DNA of 26,695 nt from a virus: IMG/VR virus record IMGVR_UViG_3300030503_000220, positions 1-26,695 of that record. One strand, written 5' to 3'. Under the pieces are notes generated by a model. The model was given only the letters and a program-made list of their open reading frames with translations, was not told the DNA's origin and searched no databases. The translations under genes were made by a program, and so were the position numbers. Below are positions 7,277 to 14,517 of this stretch, in pieces (within the stretch, counting starts at the first letter, position 1; every line of letters starts with the position of its first letter).

Positions 7277-9720
7277 TGAGACGCCTACTCATCTTCGCGC
7301 TGCTGCTGTTCTCGGCTCATGCCTGGGCGCAGTTGGCAACGCCCTCATTCGGAACATCTAGCTACGGCACGGCGGGCTTCGCCGCCCCATCCCTGATGTC
7401 GATTAGTGGGCCTACGGGAGCTACGCTGTGCGTCGGGGCCGGGGTGACGCCCACAGCGACCACGGCAGGAACCTGCGACACCGGAACAAACCGCTTCACC
7501 TACAGCGCGGCATTCAATGTGTCTTCGGGGACGTTCAACGTCATCGCGACGCAGGTGGGGCAGACCAACAGTGCGGTCGCAACGCAAACGATCACCGTCC
7601 CTACGTTCTCTTATACGGCAGGGTCGTATTCGTTCTCGCCGGTGGTGACACTATATCCTGATTACATCCATGTAGGAGGAGTCGCTTGCACAACGCAGGA
7701 CGGTTCAACTCCTACTGAGACGGCCAACGTATGCACCCACGGCACAACCTACTCCACGCCCATTACCGTCTCTGCCAGCGAGACGCTCAAGGTGCTGTTC
7801 ACCAAGAGCGGACAGACCGATTCGTCAGTGCTGTCAGCAGCCTACGTCATCACCTCACCGCAGGTATGGTTCGTGCGTGCGGACGGCGGAACCTACTACG
7901 ATGCCAATGTGACTTCTGGGCAGTGTAACGGGAAATACGATGCAGCCTACCCCGGAACAGGTGTGAACCAGAACTGCGCGGTGAATGATGTGCGGTACCT
8001 CTGGGCCGACAACAGCGGCAACCCGAACGCATGGATCATTTCAGGTGGGGATACAGTTGTAATTCGCGGATGCGCGGCACTTGGGACTCAGCTCAATCCG
8101 TCGAATCCCAACTGCCGACTTGGCTACGACAACGCAACCAGCGGCGGCGGGGCTAATTCTTGGTGCGGCTCTGGTAACCCGAATGCCACCTGTTTCAACC
8201 CGCCTGTTCCGATGGGGTCAGCAGCACAACCTACTAAGATCCTTGGCGGCTGCGCCTACGGAACCTATACCTGCACGCCGATCAACAGCAACTACCCCTA
8301 CGGCACCACGAACGAAACGCAACTCTTTGGAGGCTTCGGGCTGGCCTGGGCATTCAATCTCCAATCCACAAATTACGTGCAGATGGAGGGACTAGAATTT
8401 ACGACCCACAACCTGTACAACGGCTCGGGCTCGGGCCAGTGTACCGCCTCGGTTGGAACCCCAGCTTATCCGCAGAGTTGCTCGACCGGGACGCCTTATA
8501 GTGACTTTGCTAACAGCGCACTTTTGCTTGGACTGAACGGCAGCGCGGCCTCGCAGAACATCACCCTTCAGGACATCTACATTCACGGCATGGCGAGTGC
8601 TGGAATCTACGGGCCTCTCGGCGGCCCAATCACCATGACACGCGTCTTCGTAGGCTACAACGCCTTCGCTGGTTGGAACTTCGACGATGGGTACGGCACA
8701 GAGAACGGTGCGGGTGCCAGCATTGCAGCCAGCTACGTCACGATGAACTTCAACGGTTGCTACGAGGAATATCCCATCTCACACACCTACCCGGCGCGAG
8801 TCTGCTATGACACGAACTCGGGGGGGTTTGGAGATAGCTGGAGCGGGCAAGGAAGCGGTGGGCAAGGCGCATACCTGGCCTCCTTCACCTGCAACTATTG
8901 TGTGAACGATTACAACACCAAGGACGGATTTATAGGCCCGCACATCATCATCCCGACCATCTCAATCACCAACTCGGTCTCGATTGGGAATATGGGGTCG
9001 AACTGGAAGTGGGGAGGATCCGACGGCTATCCAAACACGACGACCTTTGAGAACAATCTTACGGTGAACAACTGCACGCGCATGAAATTCTCTATGACGG
9101 GAGTCCCTTCTGCGTTCAACACATACCTCACTGGATTCTGCCGTGCGGGTGGAAACGGGATGGCCAGCGTCATACCCATTGGCTCAACATGGAACCTCAT
9201 CAACAACACATTTATTACAGCGCAACAGATCGCCCTGTTCGTGGCTTGCTCGGGTTCGGACGTAAGCTGCTCATCGACCATCAACTCCACCAACAATGTC
9301 TTCCTTGGATATGTCGATCCCAACAATCCATACGGAGGAAGCACAGTCCCGACGCTCTACTATCTCCCCACGGGAACCACGCTGAACGTCTCACACAACG
9401 ACGAGTATGGCATGCAGGGCGGTACATGCCCCTCGACCACAAACGGGACAAAGTGCGTGAGCCCGCTCCTGCTGAATCAGCCCTCGCAGACGTGGGTGAG
9501 CGAGGCCGCGCTCGACGTATTCAATCCCTTCGTGGCTAACAACTCGTTCTACCCGACCAGCGGGAGTCCCCTGCTCCTGGCTGGCACGACGGGAGGGCCT
9601 TCGACGGATTACTACGGCGTTTCCTATACGAACCCCGCGCCGATGGGTGGCGTTCAATATGTGGCATCCTCGCCCACCAGCTTCAACGGCGTGTTCCTTT
9701 CGGGTGGGAGTATTCACTAG
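7276..9720 (+). CDS. Signal-peptide-bearing protein with chitobiase-C-like domain and beta-helix
   Basis: The ATG overlaps the TAA of the preceding gene (TAATG), implying translational coupling. The 814-residue product has a clear leader (MRRLLIFALLLFSAHAWAQ). Residues about 110-192 (FSYTAGSYSF, then TQDGSTPT, then ITVSASETLKVLFTKSG) match the CHB_HEX_C_1 family found in chitobiases and many Acidobacteriota surface proteins. Residues 38-109 look like a more divergent copy. From about residue 200 the chain becomes a long right-handed beta-helix-type sequence with many Asn, Gly and paired Cys. No catalytic residues can be assigned. It is probably a carbohydrate-binding adhesin or spike of the same cassette, and the last gene before the endolysin. 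Confidence 0.6.
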   Translation: MRRLLIFALLLFSAHAWAQLATPSFGTSSYGTAGFAAPSLMSISGPTGATLCVGAGVTPTATTAGTCDTGTNRFTYSAAFNVSSGTFNVIATQVGQTNSAVATQTITVPTFSYTAGSYSFSPVVTLYPDYIHVGGVACTTQDGSTPTETANVCTHGTTYSTPITVSASETLKVLFTKSGQTDSSVLSAAYVITSPQVWFVRADGGTYYDANVTSGQCNGKYDAAYPGTGVNQNCAVNDVRYLWADNSGNPNAWIISGGDTVVIRGCAALGTQLNPSNPNCRLGYDNATSGGGANSWCGSGNPNATCFNPPVPMGSAAQPTKILGGCAYGTYTCTPINSNYPYGTTNETQLFGGFGLAWAFNLQSTNYVQMEGLEFTTHNLYNGSGSGQCTASVGTPAYPQSCSTGTPYSDFANSALLLGLNGSAASQNITLQDIYIHGMASAGIYGPLGGPITMTRVFVGYNAFAGWNFDDGYGTENGAGASIAASYVTMNFNGCYEEYPISHTYPARVCYDTNSGGFGDSWSGQGSGGQGAYLASFTCNYCVNDYNTKDGFIGPHIIIPTISITNSVSIGNMGSNWKWGGSDGYPNTTTFENNLTVNNCTRMKFSMTGVPSAFNTYLTGFCRAGGNGMASVIPIGSTWNLINNTFITAQQIALFVACSGSDVSCSSTINSTNNVFLGYVDPNNPYGGSTVPTLYYLPTGTTLNVSHNDEYGMQGGTCPSTTNGTKCVSPLLLNQPSQTWVSEAALDVFNPFVANNSFYPTSGSPLLLAGTTGGPSTDYYGVSYTNPAPMGGVQYVASSPTSFNGVFLSGGSIH

Positions 9721-9727
9721 GAGAAAT

Positions 9728-10159
9728 ATGACAATCCAGGATCAAGTCCTCACCGCGCTCACCGCGTGGAGGGAGAACCGTCAGTACGGCCAAGCCGGAC
9801 TCCAGAGCGTGATCAATGTGATCGTGAACCGAGCCGCGCGTGCGAGTCCCTATGCGGTTTGCACGCAGCACGCTCAGTTTTCGTCCATCTCCATGCCGGG
9901 GCCGGAGTCTTACCTATGGCCTGGCGACCAAGACCCGCAATGGCTGCTGGCGCTTGACTTGGCCTCGCATGCGGCGGCTGGCACGCTGGAGGACATCACG
10001 AACGGATCCACGCTATACTACGCCCCCCACTCTATCGTGACGAAGGCAACCATCGCACTGCCCACCGGGACGATCCCCTTCCCGCAGACGTGGAATCCAG
10101 CCGTGGTCAAGTATCAAACGACCATTGGCGGTCAGGTGTTTTTTACTCAATCCACATAG
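9728..10159 (+). CDS. SleB-type cell wall hydrolase (endolysin)
   Basis: The start is ATG 9728 (AGGAG at 9719-9723); the frame is open further upstream but only inside the preceding gene. The product has 143 residues. It matches the SleB/Hydrolase_2 peptidoglycan hydrolase family: E16 is the expected catalytic Glu (WREN, where the family has GEAR/GEN), followed by the Gly-x-x-x-Val-Ile-Asn-Arg region (G24 to R35), QFSS at 50-53, an Ala-rich helix at 71-85 and an aromatic/His segment LYYAPHS at 96-102. There is no signal peptide, so a holin or another release route would be needed. It sits at the end of the tail-fibre cassette and is followed by a terminator. Confidence is high for family and moderate for the lysis role. 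Confidence 0.82.
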   Translation: MTIQDQVLTALTAWRENRQYGQAGLQSVINVIVNRAARASPYAVCTQHAQFSSISMPGPESYLWPGDQDPQWLLALDLASHAAAGTLEDITNGSTLYYAPHSIVTKATIALPTGTIPFPQTWNPAVVKYQTTIGGQVFFTQST

Positions 10160-10191
10160 ACGGAAGACGCGGCGACTTGCCAGAGCCAGAT

Positions 10192-10226
10192 AACCCCCTT
10201 CACCTTCGCGGTGTTGGGGGTTTTTC
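10192..10226 (+). terminator. Intrinsic terminator after endolysin
   Basis: AACCCCC (10192-10198) and CACC (10201-10204) pair with GGTG (10210-10213) and GGGGGTT (10216-10222) around a TTCGC loop, with a two-base T-T internal mismatch. A T run follows at once (10221-10225). This is the standard form of a Rho-independent terminator and would close the tail-fibre/endolysin transcript. Confidence 0.8.
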
Positions 10227-10251
10227 TGTTTAACGAATCCGGACAAAGGGA

Positions 10252-10281
10252 TTGCTTCAACATAAGTCGCTGTCATATATT
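10252..10281 (+). promoter_or_regulatory. Candidate sigma70-type promoter
   Basis: TTGCTT (10252-10257) and TATATT (10276-10281) are separated by 18 nt, a fair match to the bacterial housekeeping promoter consensus. The predicted start of transcription, about 10288, falls at the first bases of the inverted-repeat leader. It lies directly after a terminator and before a new gene run, which is where a promoter is expected. Sequence-only prediction. Confidence 0.45.
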
Positions 10282-10286
10282 GATCT

Positions 10287-10478
10287 TTAGGCATCCGTAT
10301 GTCTCCTCGAAAGACTTTACGCCGGTAGGCTTTGATAGAGCGTATCGCGGCGGATGCCTAATAATAGCACCGAGAAAAGATTTCTGAAAATAGTTCTTGC
10401 ATTCTTTTCGGACTCGGTTCATAGTTGCTCCAGTTCAGAAACACGAAGTCAAATACGCTGAATAGGGCATCATTCAGC
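10287..10478 (+). promoter_or_regulatory. Structured untranslated leader (three inverted-repeat elements)
   Basis: This non-coding stretch holds an exact 11-bp inverted repeat, TTAGGCATCCG (10287-10297) with CGGATGCCTAA (10351-10361). Inside it are two more helices: GTCT/AGAC (10301-10304 with 10312-10315) and TACGC/GCGTA (10318-10322 with 10340-10344), giving a three-way-junction shape. A second imperfect hairpin joins AAAAGA (10375-10380) to TCTTTT (10403-10408). A third is an exact 7-bp hairpin, GCTGAAT/ATTCAGC (10457-10463 with 10472-10478), placed just before the ribosome site of the next gene. I do not recognise a known riboswitch or ribozyme class. Together with the terminator and promoter this accounts for the gene-free stretch 10160-10497. 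Confidence 0.45.
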
Positions 10479-10497
10479 AACCCAGAGGGTTGTCCCA

Positions 10498-10839
10498 ATG
10501 TCGAACCACCACCTACCGTATAGCGACTCAGATACTGAGTTTTTAGAGCGGCAGCAAGCGCTCTCCACAAACCCCACCTACCAGCTAAACGAGATCCCAC
10601 GCGCTGCAATTGAGCGCTATGCCGATCCCTCGCCTGAAATTCCACTCATGGAACTTGTCATCGGCATTCCTGTGCTGGTGATCACCGCGCTTTTATTGTT
10701 TGCCGGGGACTTCGTTCGTTTCTCATGGTCGCGACGGGTGAGCGTTGGCCGATTCATCGAAGACTGGTTCCTCGTTATCACAACGGTTGTCTGCCTGACT
10801 GCTGGAGTTGTGGCTGTCACGATTGGGATGGTGCGCTAA
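10498..10839 (+). CDS. Small two-helix membrane protein, holin-like
   Basis: The 113-residue product has a polar N-terminal half (residues 1-50) and two hydrophobic segments at about 52-70 and 91-111, separated by a basic loop (RFSWSRR). That size and layout suit a class II-like holin or another phage inner-membrane protein, but no specific family is recognised. A moderate ribosome site (AGAGGG, 10484-10489) precedes the ATG. It begins a new transcript after the endolysin terminator and overlaps the next gene as TAATG. Holin function is a guess from shape and closeness to the endolysin. Confidence 0.55.
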   Translation: MSNHHLPYSDSDTEFLERQQALSTNPTYQLNEIPRAAIERYADPSPEIPLMELVIGIPVLVITALLLFAGDFVRFSWSRRVSVGRFIEDWFLVITTVVCLTAGVVAVTIGMVR

Positions 10840-11426
10840 TGGATCTCAAAAACATCTGGGGCACAATCCTTTTCTCTGCGGCCGTGCAGACCGTGAAAGA
10901 GTTGCTAATCGCAGCGGTCAAGTCCAGAGCCGACCTGTCCGGAGCCGACCTGTACGGAGCCGACCTGTCCGGAGCCAACCTGTCCGAAGCCGACCTGTCC
11001 GGAGCCAACCTGTCCGGAGCCAACCTGTCCGAAGCCGACCTGTCCGGAGCCAACCTGTCCAGAGCCAACCTGTACGGAGCCGACCTGTCCGAAGCCAACC
11101 TGTACGGAGCCAACCTGTACAGAGCCGACCTGTCCGGAGCCAAAATCGACGGGGAGGATGTCGCGGGTATCCGGGTGTTCTCTGGGTTATACGACTACCA
11201 GATTTGGGCAATTCTTTACGCTGACGGCCGCCGTGCAGTGTGGATGGGATGCCTCCACTACTCACTCGAAAATTGGGAGTCTGTAGGCATCCGAAAGAGC
11301 AATCTATCCGAATTCCCCGACGACGGCTCGGACAAGTGTGAACAGCGCGTGCTGGCGTTTGAGTTCGCGAAAGCTACCGTTTTGCGGATGGCGCTTCCTG
11401 CCAAGAAAGAGGAGGTAGCCAAGTGA
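10839..11426 (+). CDS. Pentapeptide-repeat protein
   Basis: The start is ATG 10839, which shares its A with the TAA of the upstream membrane-protein gene; a longer frame back to 10725 lies inside that gene. Of the 195 residues, 1-29 form a mostly apolar or amphipathic helix, 31-105 are about fifteen A(D/N)LSG-type pentapeptides, and the rest is a globular C-terminal domain with W, C and Y residues ([20 protein letters not shown]). Pentapeptide repeats fold as a right-handed four-sided beta-helix. Some members mimic DNA and bind gyrase, but most have no known role, and nothing here decides it. Similar repeat-plus-tail proteins occur in many phages. The repeat DNA is strikingly uniform (see the repeat entry). 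Confidence 0.8.
   Translation: MDLKNIWGTILFSAAVQTVKELLIAAVKSRADLSGADLYGADLSGANLSEADLSGANLSGANLSEADLSGANLSRANLYGADLSEANLYGANLYRADLSGAKIDGEDVAGIRVFSGLYDYQIWAILYADGRRAVWMGCLHYSLENWESVGIRKSNLSEFPDDGSDKCEQRVLAFEFAKATVLRMALPAKKEEVAK
10929..11153 (+). repeat. 15-nt tandem repeats encoding the pentapeptides
   Basis: About fifteen copies of a 15-nt unit close to GCCGACCTGTCCGGA occur in tandem. Variation is confined to a few sites (GAC/AAC, TCC/TAC, GGA/GAA/AGA). Leu is always CTG, and the Ala codon is GCC throughout. This uniformity keeps another plus frame and two minus frames open as spurious ORFs. It suggests recent expansion by slippage or unequal recombination. Confidence 0.85.
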
Positions 11427-11743
11427 GTATCCACGCCTTCATCTCCACCGAACGCGGCAACATGCCAGTTACCTTCCCTGAGCGCGGCAAAGACTTCTGC
11501 CATGACTGCACGGAAGAGTTTTACATCACTGACCTCCACTCCGCACGTCGCTACGACTCAATTCACCGCAGGATGAGCGACGTTCTTCTCTGTGAAGGCT
11601 GCGCGCCCAAATGCGGCTGGTCGATGAACGGGCAAAACTTCTGCACACACATTGCTATGCCTGGAAGTGAAGGCGGATGGTGCGAATTTCACGACGCTAT
11701 GGCTGAGGCGGAAATCGCTCAAGAGGAGGCTTCCAATGGCTAG
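11423..11743 (+). CDS. Hypothetical Cys/His-rich protein
   Basis: The start is GTG, overlapping the TGA of the pentapeptide gene (GTGA), with GGAGG at 11411-11415. The 106-residue product has CHDC near residue 26 and a second Cys cluster (CEGCAPKC at about 57-64) followed by further Cys and His (NFCTH, GWCEFH). This looks like a zinc-binding fold. The C-terminus is acidic and helical. No family is recognised. It overlaps the ERF gene by 8 nt, so it belongs to the same transcript as the recombination genes. Confidence 0.6.
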   Translation: MSIHAFISTERGNMPVTFPERGKDFCHDCTEEFYITDLHSARRYDSIHRRMSDVLLCEGCAPKCGWSMNGQNFCTHIAMPGSEGGWCEFHDAMAEAEIAQEEASNG

Positions 11744-12488
11744 CACTCAACTGGAAATGCTTCCCGTAGAACCGCCGCGCCAGATAACGCCGATGGAGTT
11801 GATCCAATCGGCTATCCAGCAGGGTGCCGGCATCGACACGATTGAGCGCCTGGCGAAGCTGCAACGCGAGATGGTCGAGTATCAGGCCAAGGTCGAGTTC
11901 AATGATGCTATGCACCGCGCGCAGGACGCCATGAAGCCCATAGGGGCCGACGCGGTGAACCCCCAAACCAAGAGCAAGTATGCAACTTACGCGAAGCTGG
12001 ATAAGGCTCTGCGGCCAATCTACACGAATGAGGGGTTTGCTCTCTCATTCAACACCACCGACTGCCCCATACCTGATCACGTCCGGGTGTTGTGTGAGGT
12101 TACGCGCGGCGGCTACGCCAAACCCTACCAGATCGACATGCCGAACGATGGCAAGGGCGCGAAGGGTGGCGATGTTATGACGAAGACCCATGCCACCGGC
12201 GCCGGCGTTTCGTACGGCATGCGTTACCTGCTCAAGATGATCTTCAACGTAGCAGTTGGCGAGACGGACAAGGACGGCAACACGGAAGTACATCTGGCCG
12301 AGGAGAAGGTTGTCGAGTTCCTAGACTTTATCCGTGAGGCTCGCGATGAAGACGAATTGAAGCGGTTCTACATTGCGGCCCAGACTGAGGCCCAGCTTGT
12401 TGGAGATAGCGAGTCCCTGCGCGTCTTCGCTGAGGCTAAAAACAAGCGCTGGCGCCAGCTCCACCCGAAGCCGGAAGGTGCGCGATGA
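11736..12488 (+). CDS. erf: ERF-family single-strand annealing protein
   Basis: The start is ATG 11736 (AGAGGAGG just upstream), giving 250 residues; the frame is open to 11652 only inside the previous gene. Residues about 55-180 match the ERF (essential recombination function) superfamily: a helical entry (AKVEFNDAMHRAQ), then SKYATYAKLDKALRPIYTNE (about 80-99), a basic beta segment, and the hallmark ATGAGVSYGMRYLLKMIFNV (about 153-172) followed by DKDGN. ERF proteins anneal complementary single strands during phage recombination and genome circularisation, usually with a 5'-3' exonuclease partner, here the next gene. The residues after 185 are helical and probably species-specific. Confidence 0.88.
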   Translation: MASTQLEMLPVEPPRQITPMELIQSAIQQGAGIDTIERLAKLQREMVEYQAKVEFNDAMHRAQDAMKPIGADAVNPQTKSKYATYAKLDKALRPIYTNEGFALSFNTTDCPIPDHVRVLCEVTRGGYAKPYQIDMPNDGKGAKGGDVMTKTHATGAGVSYGMRYLLKMIFNVAVGETDKDGNTEVHLAEEKVVEFLDFIREARDEDELKRFYIAAQTEAQLVGDSESLRVFAEAKNKRWRQLHPKPEGAR

Positions 12489-13234
12489 ACATTATCGACT
12501 GCACCCAGGGGGATCATGAGTGGTTTTCCGCAAGGCTCGGTAAAGTCACTGCCTCAGAGGTTGCGGACGCTGTGCGCTTCCTAAAGCGTGGCGATAAGAA
12601 AGGGGAGGAAGGCAAGACGCGCCTCTCCTACAAAGCCGCCATCGTTTCTGAAATCCTCACCGGTGATCCCGCAGACACGTTCGTAAGCAAATACATGGAA
12701 CGTGGGACCGAGCTCGAACCCTACGCGCGCACTGCTTACGAAATCAAACGCAACGTGATGGTTGAGCAGGTTGGCTTTGTGGTTCACCCTTCTATTGATC
12801 GGTCTGGCGCTTCGCCGGATGGATTGGTTAGCGAAGACGGCGGTTTAGAAATCAAGTGCCCAAAGGTTGAAAACCACTTGGCCTATATGCTCGCCGGCAA
12901 ACTACCGCCAGAGTACGAGCCGCAGGTGATGTGGAACCTTGCATGCACCGGCCGCCAGTGGTGGGATTTTGTGAGCTACTGCCCCCCGCCGATGCCCGAA
13001 CGCCACCGCCTGTTCATTGTGCGCGTTCACCGTGACGAGCAGCGCATAGCGGAATTGGAGGCCGGCGTGGTGCAGTTCTTGGCCGAGGTAGACGAGATGA
13101 TTGCGCGGCTGAACGACCTCAACCCCGAAATAGAAAAGCTGTTAGATGCAGTGGAAGCAGGCTACGGGGATCTCGGCATAACAGACGCGGACATTCTGTT
13201 GTGCGACCCACATTACCAAGGAGCAAAAGCATGA
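12485..13234 (+). CDS. YqaJ/lambda-exonuclease-type recombination nuclease
   Basis: The ATGA overlap with erf implies coupled synthesis. The 249-residue product has the YqaJ fold signature: a W13xxARLGKVTAS entry (13-24), RGTELEPYA (73-81), and the PD-(D/E)xK core ASPDGLV (D112) and LEIKCP (E122, K124), followed by Q147. These residues bind metal and cleave 5' ends in lambda Exo-type enzymes. It should resect double-stranded ends to feed single strands to ERF, as lambda Exo does with Beta. The C-terminal 50 residues form a coiled helix with many Glu/Asp. The length is normal for the family. Confidence 0.88.
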   Translation: MNIIDCTQGDHEWFSARLGKVTASEVADAVRFLKRGDKKGEEGKTRLSYKAAIVSEILTGDPADTFVSKYMERGTELEPYARTAYEIKRNVMVEQVGFVVHPSIDRSGASPDGLVSEDGGLEIKCPKVENHLAYMLAGKLPPEYEPQVMWNLACTGRQWWDFVSYCPPPMPERHRLFIVRVHRDEQRIAELEAGVVQFLAEVDEMIARLNDLNPEIEKLLDAVEAGYGDLGITDADILLCDPHYQGAKA

Positions 13235-13470
13235 GCGAAGCAGCGGTAAAACCTGACCGCATGGCAGGAGTAGTGATCGGCATAAAGCCTGGTAGGGGGT
13301 TTGGACGTATTCGAACTCCCTTCCATAGGGATCACATTTTTCTGGAGGCGGAAATACGCGAGGGAGAGATTGGGCGAGACAGCGCAGTGACGTTTCTGCA
13401 CCAGCCGCGACCCGAAGAGACAACCGACTTGGCCTTGGATGTACGAATCGTTCGTAAGCCTACCAACTGA
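13231..13470 (+). CDS. Cold-shock-domain-like small protein
   Basis: The ATG at 13231 overlaps the stop of the exonuclease gene, with AAGGAG at 13218-13223. The 79-residue product resembles a cold-shock (OB-fold) domain: GVVIGIKPGRGFGRI (RNP1-like, where classic CspA has KGFGFI), DHIFLE (RNP2-like, where CspA has VFVH), and a late VTFLH strand before the final DVRIV strand. Some aromatic residues of the canonical nucleic-acid face are replaced, so binding may differ. Cold-shock proteins bind single-stranded RNA or DNA; placement between nuclease and replication genes suggests a single-strand-binding role. The family call is moderate. Confidence 0.6.
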   Translation: MSEAAVKPDRMAGVVIGIKPGRGFGRIRTPFHRDHIFLEAEIREGEIGRDSAVTFLHQPRPEETTDLALDVRIVRKPTN

Positions 13471-13488
13471 GTAATAAGAGGCGAGTAA

Positions 13489-14517
13489 GTGGACGCACTG
13501 CCGTACTACAAATGGCTATGGATTGACTACAGAGCAAACCGCAAGGTTCAGCGCATGCCCTGGCAAGCTAGAGGGCTGTACCGCGAACTGCTGGACGAGT
13601 TCTGGAGCGAAGGGAGCCTGCCGAATGACACGGCGGCCCTAGCGGAAGTCTGCGGCTGCACGAAGGAAGAATTTGAGCAGTACTGGCCCCTGATTCGGCC
13701 ATGCTTCACCGAGGAAGACGGAATACTGATCAACGCCAAGATGGACGAGCAGCGGACAGCGACCGACAAGAAAAGGACAGCGAACGCCAGAAATGGACGA
13801 GCGGGCGCTATAGCAAAGTTGGCGAACGCTAGCGAACGCCAGACACCTTCTAGCGAAGGCCATATAGCAGAGCAGAGCATGAGCAGAGCAGAGCATGAGC
13901 AAGAGCATGAGCAGAGCAGAGTAGTCGCGCCCCCCAAAGAGAACATCGCATCGCTGGTTTCCAAGATCGCGGTTGCCTTTCCGAAGAGCCGTCTTGTTGC
14001 TCTGACCGAAGCGGACGTTAGGCCCGAGCAGAGGGTGTCGATTATTCAGGCCGTCGACGCCGAGGTTGAACGGGTGGGTGTGACGCGCACCCAGGCGGCG
14101 CAAATGATTCTTGACAGGCTGGAGCTGCTGGTAAGCGCGGTGCCGAGCTCGGAGTGGAAGTTTTTTCAGAAGTTGCCAGAGTTCATGCGAGACCGTCAGT
14201 ACCGACTAGATCCGGAGGTATTCACAAGTGGAAGCAATCAGCAAAATCAAGTTGGACGAGTTAGCCCCGCAACAGAGCGAAAGGCTCACGCTGACCAGAC
14301 GACTAAGAACATCCTTGCCCGACGCTACGGTATTGACGTTGATGGCGCTCATGCGGCAAGTGGAGGCTCGGTATCCGGGTCAGGTGATCGAGGAAGTAAC
14401 CAAGGAGATGTACCTGGCGGAGTGGGAGGAGATGGCGGTCAAGTACGACCTCCTCATTCTGCTGGACGCGTTATTGAAGGTGATCGGGGTGAGCAAATTC
14501 TTCCCCGCGCCGGATGA
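13489..14517 (+). CDS. DUF1376 (YdaU-type) replication protein
   Basis: The start is GTG 13489 with AAGAGG at 13476-13481; the frame gives 342 residues. Residues about 4-90 match DUF1376: PYYKWLWIDYRANRKVQRMP, ARGLYRELLDEFWSEGSLP, then CTKEEFEQYWPLIRPCF. This domain begins many phage replication-initiation proteins. Next comes a polar linker containing a microrepeat (EQSMSRAEHEQEHEQSR). Residues about 150-245 are helical (VERVGVTRTQAAQMILDRLE; FFQKLPEFMRDRQYRLDPE), the kind of region that ends such proteins. The last 97 residues are Gly/Ser/Asp-rich and overlap the next gene by 290 nt; they may be real or only a read-on past the ancestral stop. Confidence 0.75.
   Translation: MDALPYYKWLWIDYRANRKVQRMPWQARGLYRELLDEFWSEGSLPNDTAALAEVCGCTKEEFEQYWPLIRPCFTEEDGILINAKMDEQRTATDKKRTANARNGRAGAIAKLANASERQTPSSEGHIAEQSMSRAEHEQEHEQSRVVAPPKENIASLVSKIAVAFPKSRLVALTEADVRPEQRVSIIQAVDAEVERVGVTRTQAAQMILDRLELLVSAVPSSEWKFFQKLPEFMRDRQYRLDPEVFTSGSNQQNQVGRVSPATERKAHADQTTKNILARRYGIDVDGAHAASGGSVSGSGDRGSNQGDVPGGVGGDGGQVRPPHSAGRVIEGDRGEQILPRAG
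13865..13921 (+). repeat. Short GAGCA-type tandem repeats in DUF1376 gene
   Basis: Repeated AGCAGAGC and CATGAGC units are arranged as two to four imperfect copies of a 15-18 nt motif. They encode the Glu/His/Ser/Arg-rich linker between the DUF1376 domain and the downstream helices. The repeat stays in frame and probably arose by slippage. Confidence 0.6.

Noticed and set aside
10287-10361. Hammerhead ribozyme or integron attC site
   Set aside because: A three-way junction is present but the hammerhead core (CUGAUGA, GAAA) is absent, and the ends lack the attC core pattern (RYYYAAC/GTTRRRY).
10358-10645. Minus-strand frame (95 codons) over the leader and membrane-protein gene
   Set aside because: It would start at a non-ATG codon, overlaps the coding strand gene, and its end coincides with the inverted repeat; no homology style or ribosome site supports it.
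10808-11265. Long open frames on both strands across the pentapeptide repeat
   Set aside because: They consist of simple repeats (for example PVRSR and RLAPD units) caused by the uniform 15-nt DNA repeat.
14150-14240. Programmed frameshift at the T run near 14161 joining DUF1376 and the next gene
   Set aside because: The second frame contains a stop at 14207-14209, between the T run and the GTG, so a shift there could not produce the downstream protein.
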